DNA of 64,000 nt. Source: CAVTPU01 sp963736695 (lineage in GTDB: Bacteria > Actinomycetota > Actinomycetes > Mycobacteriales > Micromonosporaceae). The notes below the pieces were generated by a model that worked only from the letters and a program-made list of their open reading frames with translations, searched no databases and was not told the origin of the DNA. This document shows, piece after piece, positions 1-12,280 of this stretch. A program made the translations under genes and the position numbers. Numbering within the stretch: the stretch's first letter is position 1; every line of letters begins with the position of its first letter. The stretch lies in NCBI GenBank assembly GCA_963736695.1, contig CAVTPU010000004.1:1860001-1924000 (forward strand), read 5' to 3'.

Positions 1-249
1 ACATAGACCCGCCGCGTCCGTCCGGACGTATCTCGCAGTTCTGACACTTCCCCGCTCCCTCGACGAGACCGTGGCGACCGTCGATCCACGCCCACGACGG
101 CACCGCGTCATCCACACCCTGTCGCCACAACGAGCGTGGATCCGGCGATCGGTGGCAGACTCAGGGGCATCATAGTCGAGCCCGTCGCCCAATCCCGCCG
201 ATCGTTGTCTCGCCCCGACCGGCCGCCCACGCCAGGAGAGCGCCTCGCC

Positions 250-483
250 ATGACCGCCCGCTTCATGACGATGAAAGACGTCGCTGGTGAGCTCGCGGTG
301 TCGGAGTCGCAGGTCTATCACATGGTGCGCAGCGGCGAACTTCCCGCCATCAAGATCGGCGGACGGGGTCAGTGGCGCATCGAGCGCACCCGGCTCGAGC
401 AATACATCGCCGAGAAATACGACGAGACGGCGGAGTTCGTGCGTGCCAACCCGCTGATCGAGACCCGGCTCGACCAGGACTGA
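250..483 (+). CDS. Excisionase-type helix-turn-helix DNA-binding protein
   Basis: A 77-residue protein made almost wholly of one winged HTH of the excisionase/MerR-like type at residues 7-56. It has the usual order: helix with 'MKDVAGELAVSES', then 'VYHMVRSGELPAIKIGG', then a wing 'RGQWRI'. Family members bind DNA as small regulators or recombination cofactors; with no integrase nearby a chromosomal regulator is more likely than a phage excisionase. The open frame extends upstream to 136, but the ATG at 250 is preceded by AGGAGAG at good spacing and begins at the domain, so that start is preferred. A hairpin terminator follows at 502-539. Target unknown. Confidence 0.8.
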   Translation: MTARFMTMKDVAGELAVSESQVYHMVRSGELPAIKIGGRGQWRIERTRLEQYIAEKYDETAEFVRANPLIETRLDQD

Positions 484-501
484 CGTCGCCGGTTCCTTCC
501 A

Positions 502-539
502 CGAGCACCCGCTGCGGAGTCCTCCGCTGTGGGTGCTCG
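502..539 (+). terminator. Hairpin terminator after the HTH gene
   Basis: Outer stem CGAGCACCC/GGGTGCTCG and inner stem GCGGAG/CTCCGC, separated by a 3-by-3 mismatch, with a 2-base loop. It lies 19 bases past the HTH stop and is followed by a short T-containing run (CCGTTTCATT). Seen directly; function inferred. Confidence 0.65.
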
Positions 540-682
540 CCGTTTCATTCGCGTCGCGCGGCGGCGCACGTGGCTATCCACAGTCCAATTATCGGCACTT
601 GTGATCAGTCGAACCGGTCAGCTAGGAAGGGTCCAGAGGCAAACGTAAGCAAACGCAAGCATTCGCCACCGGGAGGACGCCG

Positions 683-1285
683 ATGCCCACGATGCTCGGA
701 TCACGCACAGCCCAGAGTCGTCAGGCGACTTGGGTGCGATCACTGCCCGACATCGAACCGCCCGCCAATGTCGCGATTCACACAGATGGCGCCCGGCCGT
801 CGTCGGCGGCCGGCCCGACCCCCGGACTGCCCCGCCATCCGAAGCTGGCCGCCCGCGCGCGACGCGCGCCAGAGTCGTTGAGTCCCGCCCAACGGGCGAC
901 CCACCGGTTCGTCTCGGTCTGGCTGGAGGTGGCCGGGGGCTATCGCCCAGCGACACACCTACGCCCGCTATGCCGACCGGAGTGTTTCGCCGCCATCGCC
1001 GCACACCCCGTCGGACCCATGCCGCGTGGGAAGGGAGTGCGAAGCACCCCGCAGACCCCGGTGATGAACCGGCCACGCACCGGCGCCCCGCCACGCGACG
1101 CCCGAGGTGCGACGGCGAACCCCGGTGAACGCGTCGAGGTCCGCCGGGTGCGTGTCAGCGACGCGATCGAGGGTGTGGTCGAGGCTGCGGTCGTGCTCGC
1201 CAACCGCGACCGGACCTGGGCTGTGGCCCTGCGCCTGGAGTGGCACGACGGGCACTGGCTGTGCGCCCACCTGCAGGTGATCTGA
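683..1285 (+). CDS. Rv3235-like protein (DUF6459 family)
   Basis: A 200-residue protein with a disordered Pro/Arg-rich first half and a conserved second half (about 75-200) containing 'RFVSVWLEVAGGYRP', 'LRPLCRP' and a C-terminal 'VRRVRVSD...EAAVVLANRDRTWAVALRLEW'. This matches the Rv3235 family of actinobacteria, of unknown function, found beside secA and mtrAB. The start has a strong RBS (GGGAGG, 6 bases before ATG). It converges on secA with only 31 bases between stops. Family assignment is from recalled motifs and context; molecular role unknown. Confidence 0.7.
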   Translation: MPTMLGSRTAQSRQATWVRSLPDIEPPANVAIHTDGARPSSAAGPTPGLPRHPKLAARARRAPESLSPAQRATHRFVSVWLEVAGGYRPATHLRPLCRPECFAAIAAHPVGPMPRGKGVRSTPQTPVMNRPRTGAPPRDARGATANPGERVEVRRVRVSDAIEGVVEAAVVLANRDRTWAVALRLEWHDGHWLCAHLQVI

Positions 1286-1316
1286 CGTTTGCGCAGGTGG
1301 GCGCCGACGAGCCTCG

Positions 1317-4145
<2,829 letters not shown>

Positions 4146-4334
4146 GGGTCAGCGCTCCCTACCATTTCTGCCGCGACCCATCGTAGGCCGTCGTCCGCGC
4201 GATCGGCGTGCCGCGCCCCAACCCACTATCCACGAAAGGCACAAAGACCCCAACTGGGCCTGGCGGTGAGGCAAAAATCGGGTCATGATTGCCCACCGAC
4301 CGGGTCCGCCGGCCGGTGGCACAGGAGGTACGGG

Positions 4335-5435
4335 ATGACCGCTGAGCAGGCTGATCTCGGTCAACGAATCACGCTTCGCCCGTTCCGCGACGACGACGCG
4401 GCCCGGCTCGCCGCCGGTTGTTCCGATCCCCTGACCCAACGCTTTCTCTCCCTCCTGCCCCATCCCTACGGCCTCGAGGACGCCGTCTGGTGGATCACGC
4501 GGGGAGCGCCCGACGCCACGGAGGCCGGCAACCCCCAATTCGCCATCGCCGACGGGGAGACCGACGAACTCCTCGGCGGCATCGGCTACTACCGGTCTCG
4601 CTATCCGGGCGTCGCCGAACTGGGCTATTGGGTGGGCCCGTGGGCCCGCCGCCGCGCAGTAGCGACCACCGCCGCGCGGGCGACGGCCCGGCACGCCTTC
4701 GCCGCCGGCACGCATCGGCTGGAGCTGCGCACCGACCTCGACAATGTGGCGAGCCAGCGAACGGCGATCGCCGCCGGATTCCGCCGGGAAGGGGTGGAGC
4801 GCGGCGCGGCAGGCGATCGTGGTGGGCGCCGACACGACCGGGTGGTCTGGGCTCGGCTGGCCACAGATTCGGGCGAGCCAACCCGGCGCGCTCTGCCCGA
4901 CCTGCCCGGCGGAGAGCTGACCGACAGGGTCGTCACGCTGCGACCACTCGGGCCCGCCGACATCGACGACACCTTCGCTCTGCGCGGCCTCTCCGACGTC
5001 ATCGCCACCACGGTGCCGCCGGTCACCCCATCGATCGAGTCGGTCGCGGACGCGTGTCGCCGGGCACCCGCGGATTGGCTGGCCGGCACGCAGGCGAACT
5101 GCAGCATCCGGGACGCGGCGACTGGGGCCCACGCGGGCGAGATCGGACTCTATTTCTTCGAGCCGCAGACCCAGCAGGCCATGATCGGATATTCGTCGAC
5201 GCCGGCCTGGCGCGGGCGCGGTTATGTGACCAGAGCGGTGGGCATGCTCACCGGGTGGGCGTTCGAGCACACCGCCATCGTCCGGGTGATCGCGGGCACC
5301 GCACCGGACAACATCGGGTCGCAGCGGGTGCTCGAACGGGCGGGCTTCACTCGGGAGGGCTACCAACGCTCGCGCCTGCCCGGCCCGGCCGGAACGCGAA
5401 TCGACGATATTCAGTTTGCCTTGATTCGGGACTGA
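4335..5435 (+). CDS. Tandem GNAT-family N-acetyltransferase
   Basis: A 366-residue protein with two GNAT domains of the RimJ/RimL type. The first (about 8-175) begins 'ITLRPFRDDDAARLA' and has 'ELGYWVGPWARRRAVATTA'; the second (about 195-366) begins 'VTLRPLGPADIDDTFALRG' and has the acetyl-CoA loop 'STPAWRGRGYVTRA', then 'NIGSQRVLERAGFTREG'. The second copy keeps the Q/RxxGxG/A-type motif better; the first has WARRRAV, so it may be structural. The ATG at 4335 has AGGAGG upstream. The frame stays open opposite secA back to 2415, but that is a shadow. Substrate unknown. Confidence 0.85.
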   Translation: MTAEQADLGQRITLRPFRDDDAARLAAGCSDPLTQRFLSLLPHPYGLEDAVWWITRGAPDATEAGNPQFAIADGETDELLGGIGYYRSRYPGVAELGYWVGPWARRRAVATTAARATARHAFAAGTHRLELRTDLDNVASQRTAIAAGFRREGVERGAAGDRGGRRHDRVVWARLATDSGEPTRRALPDLPGGELTDRVVTLRPLGPADIDDTFALRGLSDVIATTVPPVTPSIESVADACRRAPADWLAGTQANCSIRDAATGAHAGEIGLYFFEPQTQQAMIGYSSTPAWRGRGYVTRAVGMLTGWAFEHTAIVRVIAGTAPDNIGSQRVLERAGFTREGYQRSRLPGPAGTRIDDIQFALIRD

Positions 5436-5458
5436 CGAGGCTTCGGGACTGACGAGGC
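5425..5458 (+). repeat. 17-bp tandem duplication across the stop codon
   Basis: The unit TTCGGGACTGACGAGGC occurs twice head to tail (5425-5441 and 5442-5458) and spans the GNAT stop codon. Probably a recent slippage duplication; no function is suggested. Confidence 0.8.
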
Positions 5459-5569
5459 TTCGCGACCGACGCTCCGCAGCGGCCGCCGCGAGCCGTCAAC
5501 CGTGCCGATGACCGGTCCACGAGTGTGGGCCGACGGCGACGGTTTCCGGCCGCGACGGCGACGCCACTG

Positions 5570-6250
5570 TCAGCCTGTGGCAGCGAGGCTCTCCGCCACG
5601 GCACCGTCCGCCACGGGCATGCCGACCTCGGCCGCGTGGTTCGTGGTCGACAGGCTCAGCACCCCGTAGTCATAACCCTTGCGCCGATAGACCACGCTGG
5701 GCCGGCCCGACTCCTTGTCCAGGAAGAGATAGAAATCGTGGCCAACCAACTCCATGAAGAACAGCGCGTCCTCGACGCTCATCGGGGCGGCGGGATGTTC
5801 CTTCGTACGCGCGATGTGCCAGGGCTGGTCGTGATCGTCCTCAGTGGCCTGTTCTCCGATCGCCACCGCGATCGGTGAGTCGGGTCGGGCGAAGGCGGTC
5901 TCGGCAAGGCCGTCGGCGATGGCGGAGACCGGTGTGCGGCGGCCCCGGTGGACGCGTCGGCGATCGGCGGCCCGTCGCAGGCGAGTGTCCAATTTGGAGA
6001 TGACCATGTCGAGCGCGGTGTAGAAATCACTCGAGACCGCCTCGGCCCGGATGACCGGACCGGGGCAGGCGAGGGTGATCTCCACCCGCTGGCAGCGATC
6101 CGACTGACGGGGATTGCGCTCGTGAAACAGCTCGACGTCAGCCCGAATGAGCTTGTGGTCGTACCGCTCGATCTTGTGCAGTTTGTCGGCGACATGAACC
6201 CGGTAGTGGGCGGGCACTTCGATGTTTCGGCCCTTCACGACGATGTCCAC
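5570..6250 (-). CDS. hpf: Long-form ribosome hibernation-promoting factor
   Basis: A 226-residue long HPF. The N-terminal S30AE domain (1-100, 'MDIVVKGRNIEVPAHYRVHV...KLHKIERYDHK') sits in the decoding region of the 30S subunit. An acidic, proline-containing linker (about 105-157) leads to the C-terminal dimerisation domain (158-200, 'FFMELVGHDFYLFLDKESGRPSVVYRRKGYDYGVL') that pairs 70S ribosomes into 100S dimers. The GTG start at 6250 is preceded by GGGAGG. The position between secA and comF matches Rv3241c. Its own promoter must lie in the 121-base gap upstream, which contains a GC-rich hairpin. Confidence 0.95.
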   Translation of the reverse strand: MDIVVKGRNIEVPAHYRVHVADKLHKIERYDHKLIRADVELFHERNPRQSDRCQRVEITLACPGPVIRAEAVSSDFYTALDMVISKLDTRLRRAADRRRVHRGRRTPVSAIADGLAETAFARPDSPIAVAIGEQATEDDHDQPWHIARTKEHPAAPMSVEDALFFMELVGHDFYLFLDKESGRPSVVYRRKGYDYGVLSLSTTNHAAEVGMPVADGAVAESLAATG

Positions 6251-6371
6251 GTGAGACCTCCCACGGCTGTGCGACTTGCGGGGGACGGGTGTTCCGCCGC
6301 TGCGGGAGCACCCGCCCGTGATACTTCGACGCTAGCGCTTTCCCGCCGCCACGTCACCCCCCGCCACCCGT

Positions 6372-7094
6372 TCAGTGGGTCGAATTCGGCTCCGGCGGAA
6401 ACCGCAAGCGGGTGGCCGCGAGGGTGATCCCGGCACTGACTTCGACACCGGCGGCGGCGAGCCGGTTGCTCACGGCCGCCAGGGTGGCGCCGGTGGTGAG
6501 CACGTCGTCGAGCACGAGCACGACGGTGCCCGGTGCGGCACGCGCGATCGCGCCCACGCGCCACGCACGCACGGCAAATGCGTGCTCCGCTGCGTCCGCC
6601 CGACCCGCTCGGTCGAGGTGGGTCGAGTCGACGCGGGGCCGGGCCCAGACTGGCCTGGCCACCCGCACGCGACGCCCAGAGCCGCGCAGTGAGATCGCCG
6701 CGTGCCGGGTCAAGCGCAGCATGTGGTCGCCGAGCCGGGCACGCGCGGCGGCGGCGGTGTCGGGCACCGGAACGAGGATCAGCGGCCGACCACCGGTGCC
6801 GGCGGCCGCGAGCACCGCGCGCGCGAGCCCGGCGCCGAGTGGGCGGGCGAGATCCCGACGCCCACGGTCCTTATAGGACAGGATGAGCTCTCGCAGCGGG
6901 CCGTGATATTCGGCGAGTGCGACACAAGGCGGCAGGCCCGGCGGGGCGGGGGTCGGCCGCACCGGGCCCGCGACGGCGTCGAGCGCGGTGACGCATCGGG
7001 GACAGACTCCGCCGAATCGGCGATCCGGCCCCGGAGGCTCGCCGCAGCCACCGCATGACGTCGGCAGAACCAGGTCGATCAAACTCGTCAACAT
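6372..7094 (-). CDS. ComF-family phosphoribosyltransferase-like protein
   Basis: A 240-residue ComF/GntX-type protein. An N-terminal zinc finger uses C14, C17, C31 and C34, followed by 'LILSYKDRGRRDLARPLG' and the PRPP-binding loop 'DDVLTTGAT' at residues 196-204. ComF proteins aid DNA uptake in naturally competent bacteria; the role in actinobacteria is unclear and may concern nucleotide salvage or DNA processing. The start lies 4 bases after the lpqB stop, so it is probably the last gene of the mtrA-mtrB-lpqB-comF operon, as in Rv3242c-Rv3246c. Confidence 0.92.
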   Translation of the reverse strand: MLTSLIDLVLPTSCGGCGEPPGPDRRFGGVCPRCVTALDAVAGPVRPTPAPPGLPPCVALAEYHGPLRELILSYKDRGRRDLARPLGAGLARAVLAAAGTGGRPLILVPVPDTAAAARARLGDHMLRLTRHAAISLRGSGRRVRVARPVWARPRVDSTHLDRAGRADAAEHAFAVRAWRVGAIARAAPGTVVLVLDDVLTTGATLAAVSNRLAAAGVEVSAGITLAATRLRFPPEPNSTH

Positions 7095-7098
7095 CGGA

Positions 7099-8850
7099 TC
7101 AGCTGGCGAAAAACGGGGTCCGCCAACCCTCTTCCCTGGTCAACGACCGACCAAACGGATAGGCACCCTGCGCGGCGATGACGATCACCTCCCCGGTTCC
7201 CGTGGCCGGCCCGGCCGGATAAGCCACCACATCGGTGGGAATGACTCCGCGCATATCCTCGGACTTGTCGCGCGCCACGACGCCATCGGCGGTCACCATC
7301 CACATCGCGGGAGCCGTGCCGTCGGTGCCGGCGACATAGAGCCACTGCTCGCTCGACCAGGTGACCGCGACCGCCTGGAGTTGTCGTTCCAGAATAGCCC
7401 GGGGAGCCCCGACGACCACCGACTGCTGCTCGACGGTGAGAGCCGCGACATAGGCCTGACTGTCGGCGATGAACGCCACCCGTCGACCGTCGGGGGAGAG
7501 AGAGACCGAGGAGATCCGGCCGACCCGATTGAGATTGACCTTCGTGACCGCGGCCTGGCCGACGGAGGCGAGATATAACGCGCCGCCGGAGGGCACGAGA
7601 AGCTGTCCCTTGTCGGTGCCCGGAATCCACACTGGACGGCCGAGGTCGGCGCCGCGCGGCACCGCGGTGGTGACCGAACCCGGTCTGCCCTCCTGAACGA
7701 TGACGAGGGAACGCTTGTGATCGGCGCCTTCCCGCACGAACGCCGCTCGGTGTCGATCGTGGCTGAGCGCGGCGTAGACCACGTCGCGGTTTTCCCGGGT
7801 GGCGAGCACCGGGGGTTGCGTGCCGCCGGGCAGGGCCACGACTCGGCGGTCGATGACGTCGTAGATCTGCGGCGTCTCGGGCAGCTGCGCCGTCTGGCTG
7901 TAGCGCAGATAGTCGTCGGGGGTGCTCACATTTTGGGTCTTGTCTTCGATCTGCAACTCGATGGTTGGTGTGGATGACGCGCGCAGTGACCACTGCAGTT
8001 GGGAGACCAGCCGGCGCAGTCCGTCCACCCCGCCGGTCGCGGCCTGTGTGGTGAAGTTGACGACGAGACGGTCGTTGGTGAGCAGCCGAACCCGCTTGGG
8101 CGCCGTCCCGACGGGCAACCGTTGGGCGTTGGCCAACCACGGCGATGGGCCATCGACGAGCCATTGAAGCACCGTGCTCGCTCGTTGCTCCGGGGTCAAC
8201 GTGAGCGGAAGGTAGCGCAGGTCTGGAATGAGCCAGCGGTTGGTCGGATCCCAGAAGTAGATTGGCTGAATTCGATAGATATCGGTCAGCGCGTCGTCGC
8301 TGACGATCAGTCCGGGCAGCCCGCCGGTGACCTCGTCGATGAGCAGTCCACCGGTGGGCTCGGCGAGCACCACGCCGAAGACCATGGTCTGGATATCTGG
8401 TTCGTCGAGCACGTCGACCCGACCTTGATCGGTGAGCACACCGACCATCTGATATTTGATCGTGACGGAGGTGCGATCGCCGTTGGACGCGCCGGTGACC
8501 GGCCGCCCGACGATCCGAATCACCTTGACCCGTTGATCGGCCGGGCCCTGCCAGGCACGCCGCGCCTCGCCGGTGAGGAACGCCTTGACCTGGTTGATCG
8601 CGCTCTCACCGCCGCCGACCGCCGCCATCAGATAGGAGCGAACCAACGCCTCGGCGCTGAACGCCTCCTCCGGGCGGGGAACGGATCGCACGACGTCGCC
8701 TCCGGCGACGCCCACGACGAGTCCGGCACCGACCCGCTCGGCGCGGCCGCCGGCGCTGACCCCGCACCCGGCGAGGCCCAGCGCGAGCGCCACGAGTGCC
8801 GCGCAACCCGCCCGTCGCGTGCCACGACCGAGGTCCGTGACCCTAGTCAT
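7099..8850 (-). CDS. lpqB: Lipoprotein LpqB
   Basis: A 583-residue lipoprotein. The N-terminus has basic residues, a hydrophobic stretch and a lipobox LAGC with C29 as the lipidated cysteine. A GerMN-type domain follows (about 60-330), then a beta-propeller-like C-terminal half ('LSPDGRRVAFIAD', 'AAVTWSSEQWLYVAGTDG'). LpqB acts outside the membrane and modulates the sensor kinase MtrB. The frame opens at 8919, but the ATG at 8850 places the signal peptide correctly; it overlaps the mtrB stop by 8 bases, so the two are translationally coupled. Confidence 0.95.
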   Translation of the reverse strand: MTRVTDLGRGTRRAGCAALVALALGLAGCGVSAGGRAERVGAGLVVGVAGGDVVRSVPRPEEAFSAEALVRSYLMAAVGGGESAINQVKAFLTGEARRAWQGPADQRVKVIRIVGRPVTGASNGDRTSVTIKYQMVGVLTDQGRVDVLDEPDIQTMVFGVVLAEPTGGLLIDEVTGGLPGLIVSDDALTDIYRIQPIYFWDPTNRWLIPDLRYLPLTLTPEQRASTVLQWLVDGPSPWLANAQRLPVGTAPKRVRLLTNDRLVVNFTTQAATGGVDGLRRLVSQLQWSLRASSTPTIELQIEDKTQNVSTPDDYLRYSQTAQLPETPQIYDVIDRRVVALPGGTQPPVLATRENRDVVYAALSHDRHRAAFVREGADHKRSLVIVQEGRPGSVTTAVPRGADLGRPVWIPGTDKGQLLVPSGGALYLASVGQAAVTKVNLNRVGRISSVSLSPDGRRVAFIADSQAYVAALTVEQQSVVVGAPRAILERQLQAVAVTWSSEQWLYVAGTDGTAPAMWMVTADGVVARDKSEDMRGVIPTDVVAYPAGPATGTGEVIVIAAQGAYPFGRSLTREEGWRTPFFAS

Positions 8851-10483
8851 CGACTGCCTCCGCTCCCCCGACGGGCTCGAGGCCGCGCACCGGAGCTCGG
8901 CGCGGAGTCGGGATCGCACCGGCGTCGACCAGTGGCCTCAGATCCGGCGGCACGAGCCGCAGCGGCGAAGAGGCCAGCCGGTCGCCGGCCTTGGCCGGCA
9001 GGGTGAGCCGGAACTGCGCGCCGAGCCCGGGCGAGCCCCACGCCTCCAACCAGCCGCCGTGCAGTCGGGCATCCTCCGCACTGATGGACAGGCCCAGCCC
9101 GGTGCCGCCGGTGTGCCGAGCGCGCGACGGGTCGGCGCGCCAGAACCGGTTGAAGACGAGCTTCTCCTCGCCCGCCTTGAGCCCCACGCCCCGATCGCGC
9201 ACGGTGATCGCGACCGCTCCCCCACGGGCGGCGAGCCGGACTGTGATCGGGGCACCGTCCCCGTGTTCGATCGCGTTGCCGATGAGGTTGCGCAGCACGC
9301 GTTCAACCCGACGTTGATCCACCTCGGCGACGACCGGGTCGGGGGGCACACGCACCTCGATCTCGCTGCCCGACCGGCGGGCCACGACGTCGAGCCGGTC
9401 GACGACCTGGCTGATCAGCGGACGAAGGTCGGTGGGCTCGGCCTCCAGCGCGGCGAACCCCGCGTCGAACCGACTGATCTCCAGCAGGTCGGTGAGCAGT
9501 CCTTCGAATCGGTCGAGTTCGGCGTGCAGCAGCTCCGCGCTGCGTGCCACCGGGGGCGCGAATCGCTCGCGCTCCGAGAAGAGCAGGTCAGCGGCCATGC
9601 GTACGGTGGTCAATGGGGTTCGCAGTTCGTGTGAGACGTCGGAGGTGAATCGACGCTGCAGCCGCGACATCTCCTCCAACCGCAGAATGTGGCGTTGCAG
9701 GCTCTCGGCCATCTGGTTGAACGACGCGGCCAGCGCGGCGAGGTCGTCTTCGCCGACCACTGCCATGCGCTGGTCGAGCAGGCCGTTTGAGAGCCGCTGC
9801 GCGGTGCGTGCCGCGACCCGCACCGGGCGCACCACCATGCGGGTGACCAGATAGGCGACCACCGCCATGAGAATGACGAGGGCGATGCCGGTGACGGCAA
9901 TGGTGTTGGTGACGAGATTGGCTTGCCGGACCACCTCGTCGAGCGGAAAGAAATAGTAGAGCTGCACCGCGCCCCAGGTCAGGGTGATCTGCCGGCCGAA
10001 GACGAGGTGCAGCTTGGTCGGCGCACCGCCGACGGCGAGGTCGAGCCGCTGGTGCACGAAACCGTTGCCGGCGACGGCTTGACGCAGTCGGTCCGGCACG
10101 GTGGCGGGCTGGGGTTGCAGCCGCAGCAGGCTCGCCCGGGCGTCGGCGGGCACGATGGCGACTGCGACGCCGGTGGTGCCATCGTTGATGCTGGAGAGCA
10201 CCTGCTGCACGCTGAACCCGGCGAGCGGGTCGCGCGGATTGGATATCAGGCTGTTGAGCAGGTCACCGGCCTCGACGCTGCCAGCATCCACAATGGACTT
10301 AGCGGTGTCGGTGCGGGCGTCGATGAGCCCGTTGGTGATGAGGCCGCCGACCACCATCCCGAACGTCGACACGAGCACGCCCGAGGCGACCAGTGTGATG
10401 GTCACCATGCGCACCTGCAACGACCGCCGCCAGGCCCGCCGCGCGACGGCGAGCGTGATGGCGGGGCGAGTGGGCCAACGCAT
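8843..10483 (-). CDS. mtrB: Sensor histidine kinase MtrB
   Basis: A 546-residue membrane histidine kinase of the MtrAB system, which controls cell-wall metabolism, division and replication timing in actinobacteria. TM1 is at about 26-50, an extracytoplasmic loop of about 140 residues follows, TM2 is at about 190-213, then HAMP, HisKA with the phospho-accepting H285 in 'SDVSHELRTP', and the ATPase domain with N box (NLIGNAIEH, 399-407), G1 (DRGVGL, 430-435) and G2 (GGTGLGLS, 459-466). It starts 13 bases after mtrA and overlaps lpqB. Confidence 0.97.
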   Translation of the reverse strand: MRWPTRPAITLAVARRAWRRSLQVRMVTITLVASGVLVSTFGMVVGGLITNGLIDARTDTAKSIVDAGSVEAGDLLNSLISNPRDPLAGFSVQQVLSSINDGTTGVAVAIVPADARASLLRLQPQPATVPDRLRQAVAGNGFVHQRLDLAVGGAPTKLHLVFGRQITLTWGAVQLYYFFPLDEVVRQANLVTNTIAVTGIALVILMAVVAYLVTRMVVRPVRVAARTAQRLSNGLLDQRMAVVGEDDLAALAASFNQMAESLQRHILRLEEMSRLQRRFTSDVSHELRTPLTTVRMAADLLFSERERFAPPVARSAELLHAELDRFEGLLTDLLEISRFDAGFAALEAEPTDLRPLISQVVDRLDVVARRSGSEIEVRVPPDPVVAEVDQRRVERVLRNLIGNAIEHGDGAPITVRLAARGGAVAITVRDRGVGLKAGEEKLVFNRFWRADPSRARHTGGTGLGLSISAEDARLHGGWLEAWGSPGLGAQFRLTLPAKAGDRLASSPLRLVPPDLRPLVDAGAIPTPRRAPVRGLEPVGGAEAVDD

Positions 10484-10495
10484 GTGCCCCGGCCG

Positions 10496-11185
10496 TCAGG
10501 CCAGCCCCGCCTTGTAGCCCACGCCCCGCACCGTCAGGATGACCTCGGGACGCTCCGGATCCTGCTCGATCTTGGCCCGGAGGCGCTGCACGTGCACATT
10601 GACCAGCCGAGTGTCGGCGGCGTGCCGATAACCCCAGACCTGTTCGAGCAGCACCTCACGGGTGAAGACCTGGCGGGGCTTGCGGGCCAGCGCGACGAGC
10701 AGGTCAAACTCGAGCGGGGTGAGTTTGACCTCTTCGTTGTTGCGCAGCACGGTGTGCGCGGGAACATCGATGGTGATCTGGTTGGCCGCGGGGCCGACGG
10801 TGAGCGACTCAGGCGCGAGGTCCTCACCCCGACGGAGGCGGGCACGCATTCGCGCGACGAGTTCCTTGGGCTTGAAGGGCTTGATCACATAATCGTCGGC
10901 ACCGGATTCGAGACCGAGCACCACGTCGACGGTGTCGCTTTTGGCGGTAAGCATCACGATCGGCACGCCGGCCTCGGCCCGAATCGCCCGACACACATCG
11001 ATGCCACTCATGCCGGGCAGCATGAGGTCGAGCAGGATGATGTCGGGTCGCGCGTCTCGGAACGCCGCGAGCGCGCGCTCGCCGTCGGCGACGAACGAAG
11101 GGACGAAACCCTCCGTACGCAGCACGATGCCGAGCATCTCGGCAAGCGCGGGATCGTCATCGACGACAAGGACACGGGCTCTCAT
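10496..11185 (-). CDS. mtrA: DNA-binding response regulator MtrA
   Basis: A 229-residue OmpR-type regulator, the partner of MtrB. The receiver domain has D10/D11, phospho-acceptor D53 in 'LLDLMLPG', T80 and K102; the C-terminal winged helix contains 'QVWGYRHAADTRLVNVHVQRLRAKIE', nearly identical to mycobacterial MtrA. A TTG start at 11194 would give 'MDPM' like the mycobacterial annotation, but its RBS would be too close. ATG at 11185 has GGAAG 11 bases upstream and is preferred. First gene of the mtrA-mtrB-lpqB-comF unit. Confidence 0.97.
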   Translation of the reverse strand: MRARVLVVDDDPALAEMLGIVLRTEGFVPSFVADGERALAAFRDARPDIILLDLMLPGMSGIDVCRAIRAEAGVPIVMLTAKSDTVDVVLGLESGADDYVIKPFKPKELVARMRARLRRGEDLAPESLTVGPAANQITIDVPAHTVLRNNEEVKLTPLEFDLLVALARKPRQVFTREVLLEQVWGYRHAADTRLVNVHVQRLRAKIEQDPERPEVILTVRGVGYKAGLA

Positions 11186-11250
11186 GGGGTCCAATCTTCC
11201 ACCCTGGACGGCGAATCTGGGAATGCCGGGCAGCGCTGCAGAGGCTGATG

Positions 11251-11300
11251 GTGTGGATCGTCACACTAGACCGAACAATTCATTTTGACCTATTTGTCAA
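11251..11300. promoter_or_regulatory. Divergent control region between mtrA and the envelope block
   Basis: Two inverted repeats lie in this 200-base divergent gap: GTGTG-N6-CACAC (11251-11266) and TTGAC-N6-GTCAA (11285-11300). On the minus strand the second includes TTGACA, which could be a -35 element for mtrA. No clear -10 partner was fixed. Candidate operators only. Confidence 0.35.
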
Positions 11301-11389
11301 GACTTGAGAGGTTCGCCGGGAATCGGCGGTGACTCGCCGACGAGACGGCCGACATGACACCATGATGCACCGATCTCGTCAGGAGTCTC

Positions 11390-12280
11390 GTGGCCGACCA
11401 CGCATTCGCGCAACAACTGCCGCTGCGCCCCCTCACGACCGGCGAACTGCTCGACGCCGCTGTGATATTGCTGCGCACCCGCCCGCGGCCGCTGCTCGCC
11501 ATCGGCGCGGCCCTCGTCATCGGCGAACAGATCCTGCTCGGCTGGCTGCGCGTGCGCGCTGGCGTCGATGGAAGCTTCCTCCCCGACGACGGGCTCCTCG
11601 GCCCGTTCGGTGTGCTCATCGCCGTCGGCTTCGCGACGGAGGCCGTCATCATCGCGGTGCTCGGCGCGAGCGCCGCCCGAGGCGCCCCAGCCGCACTGGT
11701 GGGACCCGCCGCGCCGCCCACGCGTCGGGCCAACCCCGCGTCGGTCGGGGTGATCGCGCTCGTCGCCGCCGTGGGGGTTACCGGCAGTGCGGTGAGCTTC
11801 CTGCTGCCAATGGACTCGTTGCAGCTCGCCGGTCTCGTGGTCGCCGCGTTCGTCACCGCCGCACTGTTTCCGTTCGGTTATGGGCTGCTCGGCTTGGCGA
11901 CCCCCGCCCTCGTCATCGAGGGGTTGTCACCGCTGCGGGCGATCGGCCGATCGGTGCGCCTTTCGGTGCGCCTCACCTTGCGAGGCGCGATGATCCGGTC
12001 GTTCGGCTATCTCGTCTGGGGCCTCGTGCGGGTCGCCATCGTGACTGTGCTCGTCGGCGTGACCGATCTCGTCTTCACATCACCGTCAGCGACCGTCGAC
12101 GTCGTGATCATTTCCGTGGCCGGCGCGATGATCAACTTACTGACGTATCCGATGCTCGCGTGCCTCGACGTGGCGGTGCACCTCGACACCCGCATGCGCA
12201 CCGAGGGCCTCGACATCGCGGTGCGCCGAGCGCTGCGACGCGGGGTCTCCGCCGCCACCGCGCTGGCGGTGCCGGCGTGA
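11390..12280 (+). CDS. Polytopic membrane protein of the MoxR/DUF58 block
   Basis: A 296-residue integral membrane protein with about six hydrophobic segments (for example 'PFGVLIAVGFATEAVIIAVLGASA', 'SVGVIALVAAVGVTGSAV', and segments near 150-180, 210-235 and 240-260). It opens with 'PLRPLTTGELLDAAVILLRTRPRPLLAIGAA', a pattern seen in actinobacterial membrane proteins upstream of DUF4129/MoxR genes. The start is GTG. It overlaps the next gene by 4 bases (GTGA), so it is the first gene of a tight five-gene operon. Function unknown; a membrane partner of the downstream AAA ATPase system is likely. Confidence 0.75.
   Translation: MADHAFAQQLPLRPLTTGELLDAAVILLRTRPRPLLAIGAALVIGEQILLGWLRVRAGVDGSFLPDDGLLGPFGVLIAVGFATEAVIIAVLGASAARGAPAALVGPAAPPTRRANPASVGVIALVAAVGVTGSAVSFLLPMDSLQLAGLVVAAFVTAALFPFGYGLLGLATPALVIEGLSPLRAIGRSVRLSVRLTLRGAMIRSFGYLVWGLVRVAIVTVLVGVTDLVFTSPSATVDVVIISVAGAMINLLTYPMLACLDVAVHLDTRMRTEGLDIAVRRALRRGVSAATALAVPA

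Noticed and set aside
250..483. The excisionase-type protein as part of a mobile element
   Set aside because: No integrase, attachment repeats or phage genes lie nearby, and the gene sits in conserved chromosomal order.
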